Source: Mariniblastus sp.
Lineage (GTDB): Bacteria > Planctomycetota > Planctomycetia > Pirellulales > Pirellulaceae
NCBI GenBank assembly: GCA_011523945.1
Contig: WTFU01000063.1
Location: forward strand, 55,720 to 119,719
Reading direction: 5' to 3'
DNA: 64,000 bases
The notes beneath the pieces are model-generated. The model saw only the letters and a list, made by a program, of their open reading frames with translations, did no database searches and had not been told where the DNA came from. Positions 62,510 to 64,000 of the stretch are shown here, one piece after another. Position 1 is the first letter of the stretch. Each line of letters opens with the position of its first letter. The position numbers were made by a program, and so were the translations under genes.

Positions 62510-64000
62510 ATGTTGGAACGATTCATTGATTCATTGTTTGCAAGCCTGTTAGTAAGTTTGGCAGTCGGGTTGGCATCATGCGAGCTAATGGCGTTAGAGA
62601 CTTTGGGGAATGAGGATGAAGCGTCTCCGCCGAATGTGCTATTTATCTCACTCGATGATCTTAATGACTGGGTCGGTTGCCTCGGCGGTCATCCACAGGC
62701 ACATACACCCAACTTAGATCGACTTGCGTCGACCGGGGTTTTGTTTACCAACGCGCATTGTCCGGCTCCCGCCTGCAATCCTTCTCGAACCGCCATCATG
62801 ACGGGAATTCCACCGTACCAGTCCGGTTTGTATGACAACCGGCAAAAAATGAGGTTGGTTTTGCCGGATGCGGAGTTGTTACCAAGGTATCTTTCCCGCC
62901 ATGGATACTGGTCGGCGGGATCGGGGAAATTGCTGCATTACTTTATCGATGCAGAATCTTGGGATGAATACTTTCCGAATAAGGACACTGAAAATCCTTT
63001 TCCGCGAACCTTAATGCCGGAGCAGCGTCCGGTGAGCCTACCTCTTGGTGGAGATTGGCAATACCGCGAGACCGATTGGGCGCCGTTGGATGCATCCAAT
63101 GAGGAGTATGGTGGTGACTGGTTGGTTTCTGACTGGATTGGAAAGCAACTGAAGAAAAAACATGAACGGCCATTTTTTCTTGCCTGTGGCATTTATCGAC
63201 CACATGAGCCATGGTTCGTACCCAAAAAATATTTTGATCAATTTCCAATTGAGACAATCCAGTTACCACCGGGTTACCGAGTGGATGATCTTGAAGATTT
63301 GCCTGACGAAGGCAGGCGACGCGGCCCGAATCGTTATTTCGAACACATCCGGAAACACGATCAATGGAAACAAGGCGTGCAAGGCTACCTTGCTTCCATT
63401 GCTTTTGCAGATGAGATGGTTGGCCGCGTTCTTGATGCTTTGCAGGCGGGCCCCAATCGCGATAATACGATTGTCATTTTATGGAGTGATCACGGATGGC
63501 ATCTCGGTGAAAAACAGCACTGGCAAAAGTATACCGCGTGGCGAGCGTGTACCCGGGTTCCTTTGATCGTTCGTGTTCCCGCTCAAACGCCTGGTCTCAG
63601 AGAAGGTACACAGGCAGGTGGCGTTTGTGATCAACCGGTTAACTTGAGCAGTCTCTTTTCGACCGTTACCGAACTGGTTGGGCATTCTCGGCAATTGAAT
63701 CCTGAGACGCCCAGTCTCGTGCCATTGCTCAAAAATCCATCTTCTGACTGGGATCACGTTGCCGTGACTTGTTTAAGTGAACCGGGAAGTTATGGATTGA
63801 GTACTTCTGACTGGCGGTACATTCGTTACGCAAAAGGAGGTGAAGAGCTCTATCGGACATCAACCGACCCATACGAATGGGATAATTTGGCGTCTCTTGC
63901 CGAGTATCAAAATATCATCAAAGAATTAAACGGGAGAGCGCCTGTTCGGTTTGCACCTAAACAAGAGTTTCAGGGTGCAGCTTTCAGCAAGGTAGTTTTA
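62510..64000 (+). CDS. Iduronate-2-sulfatase-like sulfatase, truncated by the window edge
   Basis: The frame is open from ATG at 62510 through base 64000 (497 codons) with no stop, so the gene runs past the edge; this explains its absence from the ORF track. A hydrophobic N-terminal segment (SLFASLLVSLAVGLASC) is a signal, possibly a lipoprotein one. NVLFISLDDLNDWVGCLGGH, formylglycine site CNPSRTAIMTG with Cys89, ACGIYRPHEPWF and WSDHGWHLGEKQHWQKYT fit the iduronate-2-sulfatase-like group. It is the eighth sulfatase in the window. Most of the catalytic domain is present; the missing C-terminus may be short. Confidence 0.92.
   Translation, partial: MLERFIDSLFASLLVSLAVGLASCELMALETLGNEDEASPPNVLFISLDDLNDWVGCLGGHPQAHTPNLDRLASTGVLFTNAHCPAPACNPSRTAIMTGIPPYQSGLYDNRQKMRLVLPDAELLPRYLSRHGYWSAGSGKLLHYFIDAESWDEYFPNKDTENPFPRTLMPEQRPVSLPLGGDWQYRETDWAPLDASNEEYGGDWLVSDWIGKQLKKKHERPFFLACGIYRPHEPWFVPKKYFDQFPIETIQLPPGYRVDDLEDLPDEGRRRGPNRYFEHIRKHDQWKQGVQGYLASIAFADEMVGRVLDALQAGPNRDNTIVILWSDHGWHLGEKQHWQKYTAWRACTRVPLIVRVPAQTPGLREGTQAGGVCDQPVNLSSLFSTVTELVGHSRQLNPETPSLVPLLKNPSSDWDHVAVTCLSEPGSYGLSTSDWRYIRYAKGGEELYRTSTDPYEWDNLASLAEYQNIIKELNGRAPVRFAPKQEFQGAAFSKVVL

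Noticed and set aside
1-64000. Search for CRISPR arrays, tRNA/rRNA genes, transposases, integrases and restriction or toxin systems
   Set aside because: Reading both strands and the ORF track showed no spaced repeats, RNA gene cores or protein motifs of these kinds; a tool-based scan could still find a small RNA.

Overview
The window reads as chromosomal DNA of a planctomycete, probably a marine member of the Pirellulales. This rests on gene content: eight periplasmic sulfatases, planctomycete cytochrome c proteins (DUF1549/DUF1553 and DUF1587-DUF1592 types) paired with DUF1501 or DUF1552 proteins, DUF1559 prepilin-like proteins, and EF-hand and FG-GAP secreted proteins. Coding density is high, base composition looks moderate, and Shine-Dalgarno sites are often weak. 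I saw no tRNA, rRNA, CRISPR array, transposase, integrase or phage gene. Genus is not claimed.

Layout. 1-7.1 kb: the end of an enolase-superfamily gene, an MtfA-like peptidase, a Tat-exported intradiol dioxygenase, an EF-hand protein, an SMP-30/esterase fusion and two DUF1559 proteins separated by a strong hairpin terminator. 7.2-11.6 kb: a Nudix hydrolase, a CPXCG protein, a large PhoD-like phosphatase and a small secreted protein. 11.9-18.8 kb: four tandem sulfatases of clearly different sequence. 18.8-24.9 kb: a cupin, a BNR/YCF48-type propeller and a cytochrome (DUF1549/DUF1553) plus DUF1501 operon. 25-32.6 kb: a PepD peptidase, an EamA transporter, and a broken-up set of genes matching the lower kynurenine (3-hydroxyanthranilate) route: an ACMSD-like amidohydrolase, a 2-aminomuconate-semialdehyde dehydrogenase-like ALDH, a 2-aminomuconate deaminase-like RidA protein and an SDR without the usual Tyr/Lys pair. 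A RadC protein with an N-terminal extension lies among them. 33-45 kb: an S9 peptidase, an ammonium transporter divergent from a porin, a second PhoD-like phosphatase, an RdgC-like protein and an EF-hand esterase. 45.2-58.1 kb: two minus-strand operons (DUF1552, DUF1592 and FG-GAP proteins; sulfatase, multihaem PA14 cytochrome and a sugar-dehydrogenase-like propeller) with a sulfatase between them. 58.4-64 kb: another sulfatase, L-serine dehydratase, a nitroreductase and an iduronate-2-sulfatase-like gene cut by the window edge.

Together the genes suggest a heterotroph that strips sulfate esters from algal or other marine polysaccharides in the periplasm, takes up phosphate and ammonium, and may degrade a tryptophan-derived aromatic. 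No glycoside hydrolase, SusC/D pair or formylglycine-generating enzyme is present here, so backbone cleavage and sulfatase maturation must be encoded elsewhere. The best leads for new biology are the rearranged kynurenine-type cluster with its atypical SDR, the cytochrome/cargo operons of unknown function, and the inverted repeat with a distant third half-site upstream of the rdgC-like gene.
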